64,000 nucleotides of DNA from Cheilinus undulatus (lineage: Eukaryota; Chordata; Actinopteri; Labriformes; Labridae), in NCBI RefSeq assembly GCF_018320785.1, contig NC_054872.1, positions 41,466,551 through 41,530,550 on the forward strand, in the 5' to 3' direction. Position numbers and translations under genes: made by a program. The notes under the pieces were generated by a model. It was not told the DNA's origin, did not search any database, and saw nothing but the letters and a program-made list of their open reading frames with translations. Of this stretch, positions 15,001 to 26,036 are shown in pieces; positions within the stretch are counted from its first letter, which is position 1, and every line of letters starts with the position of its first letter.

Positions 15001-18000
15001 CCACTCTGAATTTTTCTCTATCCACAACTTTCACACACACTCCTCTCACCAGCTGCTTTTGCATGTTCCACGAGCCAGGTCAGAACTGGGAAAGACTGCC
15101 CCTTTCTATTCTGCTCCTGACTCGTGGAACAGGCTACAGCAGCTGCTTAAAATTACAGACAAATGCTATTTTAAACCTCCAACCTCATGTCTGTATTTAT
15201 TTTATGTAAGTGTGACTTTTCTAGTCATTTTCATCATCACCAGTCTGATGATTTTAATGCCCTTTTGTCAGTCTCTCTGTTTCTATTAGTTTGTATTCTC
15301 TGAATTTCTTCTGTAATTGACTCGACATCATTGTAAATAAGGGTGCTCCTCAATGATGGATGATGATTGATTTCTTGTCAGAAATAATATCATACATGAT
15401 TAAGACTGACTATGGTGTGCTAAAATGTACTTAGATCAGATCTGTAGTCCTTTAAAATGCAAATGAACACTGAAATTCCGACTTCAAAGTATTTTTGTCA
15501 TCCTCCCTGTTAAGAACAAAAACTGACCAACATCTGGGCCCAGTTAGGATAAAGCCCAGGATGTGTCTCCTGTAAATTCAGCCCACTAAAGCGGTTAGCT
15601 GGAGTCACTGCAGTACCTGCCATGGCTGAAATCTACCTGCATTTGACTGGTAGCAGGTGGTGATGTCAAGCCCTGCTGACATGTAAAATAAACATATGTT
15701 TGTGTATTGTATTGCTTCATATCATTTTATATCATATAATTGTATCATATGGTACCACACCTATTCTATTATTTCATATGGTTTTGTATTAGATTGCATG
15801 GTATTGTATCATATTGTAACGTAATGTATCGTATCATATTATACCATTACATAGGATAATGTCATACCAATGACATTGTATGGTATGGTAAAGAAAGGTT
15901 TGGTTTTGTATCATTTCATATCATATTGTATCTCCTAGCATTAAAACATTGCTCACATGTAAAAGATGTATCCTATCATATCAAATGACATTGTTTCATC
16001 CCAGCCAGCATGTCCATGTGGGGCCCAAATGGGTAATTTGGGCTATCCTGGATCTCTAGAGATGGGGCCTATATGGGACTCATGGGCTGATCCACACTTG
16101 CAGTTCACATGGGCAATCACAGGTGGGGCCACCATGGAAGCCCCGCACAAACCCACATAGGGCTCATACTGTAGCTCACATATAACCTATGTGGGGCCCA
16201 CAAGGACATGTTGGCTGGGATATCATATGCAATGTATGGTGTCCCATAGCAATGAATGTACTGTATATCCTAGCAAATAATATATCATATCATATCATAT
16301 TGCATTCTATCGTATCCCCAGTGAAGAAATACCCCGTATGGTATGTTACTGTATTGTATAATGTCATATCCTTTAGCATATAATATACCATATCGTATTG
16401 TATTGTATCGTGCCATATCCTATTGTATCATATCATGTCATATTGTTTCGTATTGTATAGTAGAAAATAATGTACTGTATCATATCATATCTTATTATAC
16501 CATATTGTATCCTTACTGCATTGCATCATGTTGTATCGTATCATATTGTATTGTATCCCCAAGTAAATAAAGTAATGAAATGTATATATTGTAACATATC
16601 AGTTCGCATCGTATCAAATCATATTGTTTCGTATTAAATGGTGTAGTATCGTATCAAAAATTATCGTATTGTATCCCCAGCAAATAACGTATTGTATCAT
16701 ATTATATCATTTTGTATCATATCGTATCCACTAGCAAATTATGTTTTGAATTGTTTCATATCACATCTTATCACATCGTATCCTGCTATGTCGTATCGTA
16801 TCGTATCAAGAGATTTAGGGCATCAAATGTGTTTTCTGAATTTCTTCTGTAGAGTATTTCATAAAATGTTTTTGTCTGCAGTACACATTACAGCCACATG
16901 GGTGGCTCTGCCCTATAACGCTATGCCTAGAACAACGTTTTGGGTCAGGATGGCTTGTACCTTGTAAAAAGTGGCTCACCAGTAAAAAAGTTTGGGAAAC
17001 ACTGCCCTAGCAAATAATGTATCGTAATCTATCCTTTCACATCACATCGCATCCCCTAGCATTAAAACATCTCTAACATGTAAAATAAATGAACTTCTTG
17101 TTTAAAGGATCTCCAAATAATTTAACCAAAATGAGAGTTTTGAGTGCATGGCTGCTATTTGTGATGAATTTTTAGATCAAAAAATAAGGGCAAGTGGATA
17201 TTTTCCATTACAGTTTCACCAAATGTTTGTCATTTCACATTATTTTCACTGAAGAGAAGACTTGGTAGACCCTGACTTACAAATCTGAAATGCTGCGCAG
17301 TCCATAAAATGCTCTAAATGAGATAACATCTCAACAGAACAAAATCACTCCATTGACTTCTTAGTAAACGCTGCTTACTTGAAGAAAAAAGGCCACTAAA
17401 AGCACTCGTGTTTTCAGTAGCCTTTTGACCTTGCTTTTAATTGATAAAAACTGACCTTGATTGGGGTTTACAAATCACTTGAACAGTCATCTTGTTCTCA
17501 CAATGCCAGAATTTCAAACTTTGTCATACACACTATTGAAAATATGATGATTTCAATATCTCTTTCAAGATCTTTGAAACAGAAGCATAAGTCCTTGGAA
17601 CCTGTTGCTGGTAAAATTGCAGGCACAGTACTACACATCGACTAAAGTGCACAAATACAGATGCAATGCTTTGGTGCCAAAAGGTTGCAGTGTTTGGTGA
17701 ATATTCTAAAGAGTTATTTTGAGTATGCTTGCAATTTATGATGAATTTATTTCTCTTTGGAGCATTTGTCTTAAATAGATTTGTTAAGGCTTCAGCAGTT
17801 TTCAATACTGTCGCTCAATGAAAAATGGAGTGTATCATTTTAAAATCTAATCCTTTAGGGGGACTCTTAAATCACAAATGTCCTGACCCCTTTGGTTCTT
17901 AACTCTCAAAATGTTTAACTTCCAGTCTAAGGTCCTGGTTTTGCTTGAAATGTCCTCTCTGCAGCCGCCTCACTGTAAGGCTTTTTTCCAGTGTGGGTGA

Positions 18001-20907
18001 GGTGAGAATGCCTGTTTTCCTAGTTTTGCCCCTCTTCTCCTCCACAACTGAGTAACTTCTTAAGCAAACAATACCTCTGGTTTCTATGGCGATGCAGGAC
18101 AAGAGGCCTCAAAGCTCTGGTTTGGCCTGGTTTGTTCTTTCTATGAGGACGCACACGAAGCGTTGCAGGGAGGATTAAAGTTTCATTTTGTTTGTTTTAT
18201 TGACCTTCAAGGCTGGAAATGTAACTACTGTACTGTATACACTCCTGTCACAGCTTACAGCTCTGAAATACTGCTGGAAACTCAAACAGGACTTGTGTCA
18301 GCAGAGCCAGCTTTCATTCTCCATTCACAGATCCAAATTCAAACAGACTGTGGTTGTTAAAGCTCCATCAGTAAACCTGGCCACTCATGTTAGTTTTTAA
18401 GTAAATGTGCTAGCTAAACTCTGTGCGTCATTAAAGGCATTTTTGGCAGTGCAAATACATTTCAGTTCAAAAACAAGATCGCAAGCTTAGAGACTCACAG
18501 CTGCTGTGTTCTTCCACAAAGCACCCATGTTCTGTATGCGAGGGTCGAGAGTTTACAAGCTTTGAATTCCAGGCAAACTCTACCGACTTTGATTTTACCG
18601 ATTAGTTTCTCTGAGGGAGCTATCAGTAAATCACTGAGTGGAATGGAAACCTGCTCATACTTTAGAGATAGAAGGTATCTCGATGTTAGGAGCAGTGCAG
18701 CAGCGAGCGCGTTCATTTAATGATAACAATCAGTTTGTGAACAAATTCACAATTCACCTGCAGGAGGAGGGATTCCTGTTCTGTAGCTGCATCTGAGGTT
18801 TCTTTTATTCATCCTACAATACTCTTTTTCACTCTCTGGTGAGGAAGATGAGAAGAGAGAATAAGAAACTCTGGTCAAGTATGAGATTAAAGTCAATGGT
18901 CAGTTATCTTAGCTTAGCTTAAAAAAGGGAGCAGGGGGAAAGAGCTGAGACAGACTTCCTGGTAGGATATAACTATAAACTCAACTCCTAATAGGATATC
19001 ACAATAGTGGGTTAACAATAGGGCTGCTGTTTATGGTGGAGATCATGATCATCATTATCTTGATTATAAAACACAACTACCCATTGATTTGACACCATCT
19101 GCAACATCTGCACGTATTGGACTTTTAAATTTAACACCAATGCCCTAAAGATTCATCATGAGGCCCAATGTGCCACAACCTGGGGCTGGGGTCAAGCCAA
19201 GGTCAAGCTCAATGGCACCTCTTTTGTCTGGCTCTTTTTACCCCTGGTGATAAGCCTGGAGACTGCTGGCAGTTTTCAGACCCTTAGGACATCCACAGCA
19301 GGACCAGGAGCTTGTGGCAACCCTAGTGTGTCCACCTGGAACGTACTCTACCTAGGTTGTGCTACATCCAACCCTTACGCCACCCTAAATATATAGATAT
19401 ATATATAGATATACACTACCACTCAAAAGTTTGGGATCACTGCCACATTTTTTTGTTTTCCAAAGAAAAACATTTTCATACAGTCCACAGTTATCAGCAA
19501 CTGTCAGTCCTCTGCATCAGTCTCCTAGTATGGCTGCTAATCCAAGTTAATCATGTTGCACAGCTAAAAAACCGTTTTACTAATAAGGGAGCAAAAAGAC
19601 TGGACACTGGAAGACCGAAAGAAAGTGTTGTGCATGGATGAGTCCAAGTTTGAGGTCTATGGATCAGACAGAAGAACATTTGTGAGATGGAGAACAAATG
19701 AAAAGATTCAATAACAGAACTTAAAACCATCAGTCAAGCGAGGTGGAGGCAGCGTGATGGTCTGGGGAGTTTTGGAGGTGGTAGAATAGGAGATTTGTAA
19801 AGAGTGGATGGGAACTTGGAGAAGGAAAACTATCACAAGATATTGCAATGCCATGCCATATCCTTTTGACAGCACTTGCTTAGGGCCAATTTCATCCTAC
19901 AACAGGATAATGACCCAAAAAACATCTCCAAAATGTCTACAAAATATTTAAAGAATAAGCAGTCAGCCAGAATTCTGACTGTAATGGAGTGGCCAGCACA
20001 GTCTTCGGATCTGAACCCTATTGAGCTGTTGTGGAAGCAGCTTAACTGTATGGTACGAAGGTAAACTCCATCAAGCCAATCCATCTTGTGCGAGATTCTC
20101 CAGGAAGCATCTCATCAGATTCCCTTGAAAAATTGACAGCTAGAATGCCTAAGGTCTGCACGGCTGTAATTACTGCAAAAGGAGGTTTGTTTTTCATGAA
20201 GGCAAAGTCTAAAGATCATTTTTCATTAAAATTATTATTTCGAACACTGACAACGTGAGCATGTCCAGTTCATTTGCTGTATGTCCTATTCAGACTAACT
20301 TCACCAGTTTTTCCATGGAAGAAAAATTCCAAGTGATCCCAAACTTTTGAACAGTAGTGTGTATGTATATTCATATTTATAGATTACTGTGCAGTATTAT
20401 GTTACGTATTACTGTGCAGAAGTTTTAGGCATGTAGAGCGCTAACGGTTCTTCACAGATCCTGATGTTCCACAACCCCGGGCTGAAGAGAGGAGGGAGGG
20501 CGGCCAGAGTCAGTGACGACACATTTGACATGTACGTGTGTCGCTCAGCAGCCAAGGTTGAGCTTAACAGCATTACTTATGTCCGGGCCTTTGCACCCCT
20601 GGAAATAAGCCCAGCAACCACCAACAGTTTTCAGGTGCTTAGAAGATACACACAACAGCCAGGGGGTTGTGGCAACCCTCCTATCCACCCTAACAGTACC
20701 ATAGGCCCTAAAGCTGTGGTTTTTGTTTTGTTTTCATCAGATTATTTTCCCATGCCCTTGGTAATGTACAAAGACATCCAGAGCATGACCTGGGTTGTGT
20801 CAATCCTCCTCCGCCCGATGGGGCCCTCAGGTGGGTGTACTCGCCATTACACGCCTTAGTTCACCCTCAAATTTCAGCCCAAACATGCCTAAAACTTCTG
20901 CACACTA

Positions 20908-20946
<39 letters not shown>

Positions 20947-23900
20947 TATTATTATTCAGTTTAATCTAAGTGTCTGAAAGTATAATTCATGTATAATGGT
21001 ATAATTGAATGCATAACACTCTCATTTTCCTTTGTTAAAAAAAAAAACACTTTCCTTGCAAAGACTTTTTTGCAATGTTTGTTTTGAATAAAAAACATTA
21101 AAAAATATATATTTCTTTTAAATTTGCCAAAAAAGTAGGAATTTCAATTGGATAGATATTTTTGTCCAATCAATTCACAGTCTATATTTTTTATTGATTT
21201 GAAATGTATCTAACCTTGCAAAGCAGATGGATCTGCCCGTTTCCGTGTCTCTCACTGGCAAATTCATCTTGCAAAGCTCCCATCTGAACCGTTTGGGCCC
21301 GTTTAGAAAGTGACAGGACCAATCAGCGACGAGGGGCTGTACTTTCAGGCGTGGTGGAGTCATGACGTAAGCAAGCAGCGACAAGAAGCAAGTGCAGTTA
21401 TGGTGGAAGAGATTAGCATGGATGCTACTAAGCGTCAGTTTTATCAGAACTTGACGACATTTCTTTATTAAAAAAAGAACAAAGACGGCACTGAGTTGTT
21501 TTCTATTCAAAAACTAGAAAAGCACTCAGAGAGCGCAGACCTCCGCCATTAGTCCTATCTCCCAATAGTAAAGAATCCTTTAAAAAAATTCCAGGATCCA
21601 GACGGTGATCGGGATCACTCCAAAAATCTAATCAGTTCTTTCTTATGCCATTTCTGTCATTTCCTGAAAATTTCATCAAAATCCGTCCATGACTTTTTGA
21701 GTTATGTTGCTTACAAACTAACAAACAAACCCTGCCGATCACATAACCTCCTTGGCGGAGGTAACAACAAAAGCCGTGTACTGACATATCTATAGTCGCC
21801 ATGGTTCCTGTTACGCTGTTCTATATAGAGTTTATTCTTCGGTAGCAATGCACGCGCACCTCGGTAGCGACTACGTTGTCATGTGTTTTGTTGCTTTGAT
21901 TGGCCTGTGAAGATGTGACAGACAGAAAGTTCATTCAATCACCCTCCGAGTTTTTTTTCAAAGGCTCTACCCTTTCCCAAATGCTGTCTATCAGTGGTTT
22001 TCCAACAATTGATCTACAATGTTTCCAAAGCTTTCAGTCACTGTTACTGTGTGGAGGTCTAGAGGGCAAAAAAAACAAAAAATGCTGAGGCACCAGTCAT
22101 TTTATTCTCTATCTCTTCAAAACAGGGCTTTGCATGTTTACATCACCTGACATCTGCAGAAAAACTGAGAAATTCTTATAATCTGGAAGTTCTTTTCCCA
22201 CTTTGAACTCACACAGCACCAAGGACACTATTTGAATCACATGTTGTTTACATCACATGATGTTTACATGCTGGTACATGTGCAGTAGTTGATAATCCTT
22301 CTCTTCACACTGCCACCAGGATGAAAGATTACAAATATGGGCAGTTTTATGCAGTTTCAGAGTTTGGGTCCATAATTTAGTTATTTGAGAGGTAAAGGGC
22401 AAGAAATTCTTCATTATCAGAGCAAAGGTGAGTGCTAATTAGCTAACAGTTGTTATCCGTGTTATTTAACCATTGTACCAGAATCACTGTCAGGTGGGTC
22501 ATGGTTCTAGGCCTGTAATGTTAGCAAAGGCAGCTATATTTGATCAAGTTAACATAGTATTTGATGGCGGTATTAGAAGTCTGCTCAGTGCTGCTATCTA
22601 TTGTAGTCTGCAGAGATAGTGGAGAATCTATCAGCATTAAGCCACCATTTGCTTCTCTCTGGGTTTTCTTTCTCTTATGGCGTTCTGTAGCAATATAACC
22701 TGGGCTTCCCTCATTTATTGGTGGTTGTAGGCGAATGGAAGTGTGAGGAGGAGGAGGTGCATTTGAAAAAGGACAGTCCTGCACATTCAATCACAACATG
22801 GGGGGCATGGAAACCGGGTCATGCCCTATGTTGAAGTCAGCAGTGTACCTCTGTCCAGTTTATCGGCTTTATCAATTGCCCAGTGGATTTAAATTAAGGC
22901 ATAAAAAGCCTTTAATAATCTATTTCTTGCATGAAATTAACACATATGAAACTAGTTTAATTTTGCTACCTTTGGACATGGTCAGACGAGCTTTTCCACA
23001 ATGTTTTTTTTTGTCTTTTTTGCCAAGATAAGCTGAGCTGGGTGGCTGTAGCTTGCATAAATATACAGAACTTTTATAACTATACATCTTTGCTATAGCT
23101 ATCTTTGGTTGTAGCTTCATCAGTGGTGTACAAATGCAATCTTTTCTGACTTAGTGAGATGCAAATATGCACATTTCTGAGCTGTTTAGTTCATTCAAAT
23201 CAGTAGTTATTTCAAGCTGGCAAGAGTAAGACAAGAGAAAAGCATGCAACAAATGACCCTTAACAAGCAGTCTTTTGCAATATCTGGTGGCTTTTGTCCA
23301 TATGATTCAAACTGACTTCCCTCTTTGCATTTTGCATAATAATCAATAAATTGTTCCATGTGTTGGGTTTACAACTGTTTCCTCTGCTTAAACAATGACC
23401 TTCTTTTGCTTTTATCAACAAGCCATTTCTGTGTCACTTCCCTGTGCGTGAAGCAAACCACATTTCTGAATATATTTTCTCCTCTTGCACTTTTTTTGAA
23501 AGCCATCTGGTACCTTACACCAGTTTAATAAAAGAAATGATTACCACGCCACGTAGGTTGGGTGCAGAACAAACAGAGAGAGTAATTAAAGAGCAGTTTT
23601 ATGCAGATGCAGTGGCAACACTCCAACACACTGGGTGTGAGGTGAACGAACTGCATCTGCAGCTCAAATATACCATCAAGAAGCAGACACGCTACGTTAT
23701 GAAGCTGTTCTGCATGAAATGCTTGGGATTGCAGGAATTAAAGTTCACATCCTGGTTTTAACAATGACCTGTTTTATGCATTATGCATGCAGCGTCTTAC
23801 CCAGGGACCGTGTTGAACTCTGATGGTAGTAACACTCAGCTTGATAATATTGCTACTCACTTGAGGTGTTTTTACACTTGCAGAACGCCTGCATGCATTA

Positions 23901-24195
23901 TTTACCTTAACAGCTGACTGAACTGCTATCACACAGGCACACTGATTCAGCTTATTAGCTGTCTAAACTGTGGACTACTGTGTTAGTGCAGCACTAACAT
24001 GCTCATTGATAACAGCGCTGGAGTCTGTTGACATAGATGTTTCTGTTGAGGGAAAATGCCAAGTTAATAATAAACAAGGAAGTATAATTTCAAGGTTAAA
24101 GGGGCATTACAAAAGGAAACATTCCAAGACTTTAAAAAACAGAACAGTATGAACTCACCCTTAAAGACTAAGTTATAGGCCTCATCTGACCCCAT
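21..24195 (-). CDS. rab25: RAB25 small GTPase, five exons (last one tentative)
   Basis: Rab11-subfamily GTPase that directs apical recycling-endosome traffic in epithelia. Exons by splice sites and phase: 24159-24195, 10102-10297, 3459-3652, 397-477 and candidate 21-94. The protein starts [12 protein letters not shown] and continues with the P-loop GESGVGKS, switch I TTIGVEF, WDTAGLE, NKSD and ETSAL, covering all G motifs. Leucine replaces the usual catalytic glutamine in WDTAGQE, which is the RAB25 hallmark and separates it from RAB11A/B. The ATG at 24193-24195 gives the expected short N-terminus. All junctions keep frame (37, 196, 194 and 81 nt). The tentative last exon adds [11 protein letters not shown], like the Rab11-class helix end, then stops after 24 codons with no CC prenylation motif. 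The total would be 193 aa against about 213 in human. Intron 1 is about 13.9 kb and full of repeats. The exons up to 397 are secure; the last exon is uncertain. Confidence 0.93.
745..3149 (+). mobile_element. Degenerate Tc1/mariner-type DNA transposon, interrupted by an hAT element
   Basis: Outer ends are inverted: the left end reads CAACCCAATTTTTAAAACAG and the right end GGAACTGGGGTTGTAG. Between them lies a recognisable fish Tc1/mariner body, including a transposase relic on the plus strand. The clearest protein piece, at 2661-2900, includes NWPACSP and [11 protein letters not shown], typical of the DDE C-terminal region. The frame is broken in several places. An unrelated 1.08-kb element sits at 1543-2618. 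The whole lies in rab25 intron 3. Confidence 0.82.
1543..2618 (+). mobile_element. Non-autonomous hAT element with pyrimidine-rich internal array
   Basis: Flanked by a perfect 8-bp duplication TTTTAGAG (1535-1542 and 2619-2626). The ends are imperfect inverted repeats: CAGGGGTCATCAA at the left, and TTGATGATCAGTG at the right. These are hAT features. The interior (about 1760-2420) is a degenerate array of units such as TTTGCCACTTTTTAACCC. No transposase is seen. Confidence 0.88.
4497..4630 (+). repeat. tRNA-derived SINE
   Basis: GATAGCTCAGTGGGTTA followed by GGTCTGGGAGATCC resembles a tRNA A/B-box head. The tail, GATAAAAGAGTCTGCTAAATGA, is the conserved tail of a common fish SINE. It lies in rab25 intron 2. 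Confidence 0.7.
4931..5003 (+). mobile_element. hAT right-end fragment
   Basis: The segment ends GGCCAGTTGATGATCACTG, matching the right terminus of the hAT element at 1543-2618. No matching left end or target duplication was found nearby, so it is a solo or truncated end. Confidence 0.6.
5985..7100 (-). mobile_element. hAT-type relic with purine-rich internal array, reverse orientation
   Basis: From about 5995 to 6590 the sequence repeats units like AAAGTGGCAAAAATGGG, the reverse complement of the array at 1760-2420. At 7005-7085 it has an antisense match to 1680-1740 (GGGCCCTCCCCAG and flanks), so it is an inverted relative of that element. Its ends are not clear. Confidence 0.6.
9095..9315 (+). 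repeat. Degenerate TTTTTGCCACTTT array
   Basis: Irregular units such as CCATTTTTGCCACTTC and TTTTTGCCACTTCAACCC, the motif also found inside hAT elements elsewhere in the window. No terminal repeats were recognised here. Confidence 0.55.
11190..11235 (+). repeat. LINE-type 3' fragment
   Basis: AGATACTTTATTTACCCTGAG followed by GGAAATTCAAGC resembles a very common fish non-LTR retrotransposon end. The fragment is short. Confidence 0.5.
11300..11990 (-). repeat. tRNA-type SINE, antisense, split by an insertion of about 440 bp
   Basis: The 11305-11415 part (ending GACCAGTCGCC) and the 11864-11985 part (GGGCTGACACAAAGAGACAG through CTTTGGACTGTGGGAGGAAG) are successive antisense pieces of the SINE family also present at 33184-33490. 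About 440 bp of unrelated sequence separates them. The inserted piece has no clear terminal repeats. Confidence 0.6.
12110..12420 (+). repeat. LINE-like dispersed repeat
   Basis: Matches a common fish retroposon end (TACAGCGCCAATTC ... AAGACACTTTACAAAGAGGG ... GAAAAACTTTCCCTTTAAGG). Related heads occur near 520-580, 4090-4160 and 54835-54890. Confidence 0.5.
15045..15375 (+). mobile_element. Non-LTR retrotransposon (LINE) 3' end with reverse-transcriptase C-terminus
   Basis: Translation of 15060-15180 gives [12 protein letters not shown] ... [13 protein letters not shown], a signature of the C-terminal region of fish LINE ORF2 proteins. It is followed by a 3' tail (ATTGTAAATAAGGGTGCTCC). It is 5'-truncated and inert. 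Confidence 0.65.
15690..17045 (+). repeat. Degenerate TATCA/TATCG/TATTG tandem array
   Basis: About 1.3 kb dominated by pentamer-like units TATCA, TATCG and TATTG, punctuated by longer units containing CCCTAGCAAATAATGTAT or CCCCTAGCATTAAAACAT (15930 and 17050). Two unrelated blocks interrupt it: a MITE at 16000-16219 and an hAT-like tail at about 16830-17005. It lies in rab25 intron 1. Confidence 0.85.
16000..16219. mobile_element. MITE with about 30-bp terminal inverted repeats
   Basis: The left end CCCAGCCAGCATGTCCATGT and the reverse complement of the right end, CCCAGCCAACATGTCCTTGT, match almost fully, and both continue into GGGGCCC-like sequence. It is 220 bp, GC-richer than its surroundings, and inserted in the TATCA array. 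Only a possible 2-bp AT duplication is visible. Confidence 0.8.
19413..20360 (+). mobile_element. Tc1-like transposon, internally deleted
   Basis: Terminal repeats ACACTACCACTCAAAAGTTT (left) and the reverse complement of the right end, ACACTACTGTTCAAAAGTTT, are flanked by TA. The transposase relic at 19876-20064 reads [11 protein letters not shown] ... [18 protein letters not shown], holding the second Asp region and the final catalytic Glu of the DD34E type. The element is about 0.95 kb against about 1.6 kb for full Tc1. The N-terminal half is missing or shifted, so it is inactive. Confidence 0.9.
20413..20904 (+). mobile_element. TIR element carrying an exon-like insert
   Basis: A perfect 22-bp inverted repeat bounds it (20413-20434 and 20883-20904; core GCAGAAGTTTTAGGCATG), of the kind seen in fish Tc1/mariner MITEs. 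Inside, 20461-20559 is a 99-nt open segment with GC content well above its surroundings. It has a good acceptor (GGTTCTTCACAG) and a GT after AAG. It encodes [13 protein letters not shown] ... [13 protein letters not shown], which I cannot assign. Confidence 0.65.
20911..20943. repeat. (TA)n microsatellite
   Basis: About 16 TA units directly at the right end of the TIR element, consistent with a Tc1-type TA target that expanded. Confidence 0.9.
21190..21960 (+). repeat. Dispersed repeat X, copy 1, with a nested short element
   Basis: Sequence 21215-21500 and 21770-21960 is the inverted equivalent of 25340-25760. Shared landmarks are CTTGCAAAGCTCCCATCTGA, GTGACAGGACCAATCAGC and GCATGGATGCT. 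A 253-bp element (21515-21768) interrupts this copy only. The nature of repeat X is unknown; no transposase is seen. Confidence 0.75.
21515..21768 (+). repeat. Fixed-length interspersed element, copy 1
   Basis: Begins ACTAGAAAAGCACTCAGAGA and ends CATAACCTCCTTGGCGGAGG. The same unit, with about the same two ends and length, occurs at 55018-55272 and 63228-63476. It contains ACCTCCGCCA near the start and its inverse TGGCGGAGGT at the end. Confidence 0.8.
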
Positions 24196-24681
24196 GTTGT
24201 GTCCATTCAATGTTGCCGCCCCACAGGTTACTACCGCGTCTCCAGGACTCGCCGAGTTCTTGCAGGATGTAAGATGACACTGACTCACAACACGACCCAC
24301 CTGCCCCTCAGATCCTCCCGCTTCAGGAGAGAAATCAGCAGCAAAAACTGTTCAAAGACATGAATAAAAAGTCAGCTGCTCTCTGGCCCTCTCTATGTGA
24401 GTTTATAGAAAGCTGGCTTGTTTGGACAAGGCATGCTGAGTGTATTCAGGTTGCTCTGCTGCAGCAGGCGGGGTCAGCGTCAGGGAGTGGTGCTGCAGCC
24501 ATGGAGGTGTGTCTTTGTAGAGGAGCGAGTGCGGGGCAGGTTGGACAGGTGGGGCGACTCACAGGTACGGCTCACAGGGGCTGTGAGATGCCTTCTGCTG
24601 GGAAAATGATTTACTGCATGCAGGAAGCAGGAAGTAAGCATTTCTGCTTTATCACTGAAAGAGGGAATTCAGCCTTTAAGA

Positions 24682-25100
24682 CAGTGATTCTCAACTGGAA
24701 GGTTGGGCCCCAAAAGCAGTTTTCATTGGGTCACAAATTGGTGCCTGGAAAAGAAGAGGAAGTACATTTTTCTTGAGATTTTGTCTTGTTTATCCTGTTT
24801 TGTTGGATAGACAAATCTTGAAGAAAGCTTTTTCTCCACGATAATGCTTTTAATTCCTCTTGATGGTTAAAAAGCAACCAAAATTTGCATTATAACAGCA
24901 GAACAAAGTGAAATTAAATGTTTGTTTGCATGTCTTCTCAAAGTTTTGCCCAGTCATATGTTTGGTTCCATCAGTGGTTCTCAACTGGAAGGCATGGACT
25001 CAAAAGTGTTTCCAGTGGGTCGTAAATTTGGGGTTAAAAGTTTCTGAATTACGAAAGTACTTAGTGGACACGCCTTGCTACATTTTATTTCATTCTATTT
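24682..25100 (+). mobile_element. Two hAT left ends in tandem
   Basis: CAGTGATTCTCAACTGGAAG near 24684 and CAGTGGTTCTCAACTGGAAG near 24974, each followed by similar sequence (GGTTGGGCCC / GGCATGGACTC ... GGGTC). They resemble the right terminus of the hAT at 33829-34267. No right ends or duplications were identified. Confidence 0.55.
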
Positions 25101-25339
25101 TACTGTGAGAATGAGTATATGTAAATGTTTTCGCAATATTTCAACTCATTTATTTACTCCTCTTGAAATATAAAGCTGTTTTCCCATGATAATGAGGTAA
25201 TTCCTCAAGAACTCTGAATAATTGGTAAAAGTTAACACATTATTACGGGAAAAAAGGGGTTTAAAGCGTTTCAATTTTGTCCTGTTACTAAACTGTTACA
25301 TTTTATATCAAATAAATACACATTGCTGAAAATGTATGG

Positions 25340-25760
25340 AAATTTGCATCACAGAGCAAATTTGCCAATCAGAGCAACAAAACGTGCAATAGCTGCGACC
25401 GAAGTGCGCGTGAGGAGCTACCGAGGAACAACATGAACCATGGCGACAGTAGACATGTCAGTACCTGACTTTTGTCGTTTATGAAAAGAAAACAGCTCAC
25501 TGCTGTTCTTTGTTCTTCTTTTAACGGATGTTGTCAAGCTCTGATAAACTGGCGCTTTAGCAGCATCCATGCTAATCTCTTCCGCCATGATTGCACCAGC
25601 CTCTTGTCACTGCTTGCTTACGTCACGACTCCTCGTTGCTGATTGGTCCTGTCACTTTCTAACTGGGCCTTAACTGTTCAGATGGGAGCTTTGCAAGATG
25701 GATTTGCCAGTGAGAAACAAGGAAACGGGCGTACCCATCCACTTTGCAAGGTTAATCTAA
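25340..25760 (-). repeat. Dispersed repeat X, copy 2, inverted
   Basis: Inverse of 21190-21960 without the nested element. It lies about 3.4 kb beyond copy 1, so the two copies form an inverted pair around rab25 exon 1. Confidence 0.75.
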
Positions 25761-26036
25761 AATGTAGTGAAGTGGAAAACTTCCCCAAAACTGTACTTTA
25801 GTAAAAGAAATGACTGATTCTAAAAGCCACTTTAAAAAGTAGTACTCGAAAAAGCTACTCAATTACTCACCCCTGACCTTTGTTGTTTCTATTTATGTAA
25901 AAAGTACACAATTAAACAAACCAACAGGGCGATATTCAGTAAAACGAATGCAAACTGTGGTGAAACAGTTTTAGATAACTGCCTTTCATTGTCCAAAAAA
26001 AACAAGAGTCTCAGTCTTGAAACTTGTAAATCAATG

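Larger units (their letters stand above)
10298..24158 (-). other. rab25 intron 1, repeat-rich, no independent gene
   Basis: A 13.9-kb intron containing an interrupted SINE, LINE ends, a long TATCA-type array with a MITE, a Tc1 element, a TIR element with an exon-like insert and a larger dispersed repeat, all listed separately. Stretches 12,430-15,040, 17,100-19,150 and 21,970-24,150 show nothing beyond scattered short frames without homology I can recognise. Confidence 0.75.

Noticed and set aside
19876-20064. Possible functional Tc1 transposase
   Set aside because: Only the C-terminal catalytic part is in frame, the N-terminal DNA-binding half is missing and the element is internally deleted.
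23444-23761. 105-codon plus-strand open frame upstream of rab25 exon 1
   Set aside because: Antisense to the rab25 intron, without recognisable motifs or a supported start.
24360-24776. 138-codon open frame just upstream of rab25
   Set aside because: Composition and position suggest promoter or 5' flanking DNA plus an hAT end at its right part. No protein family is recognised.
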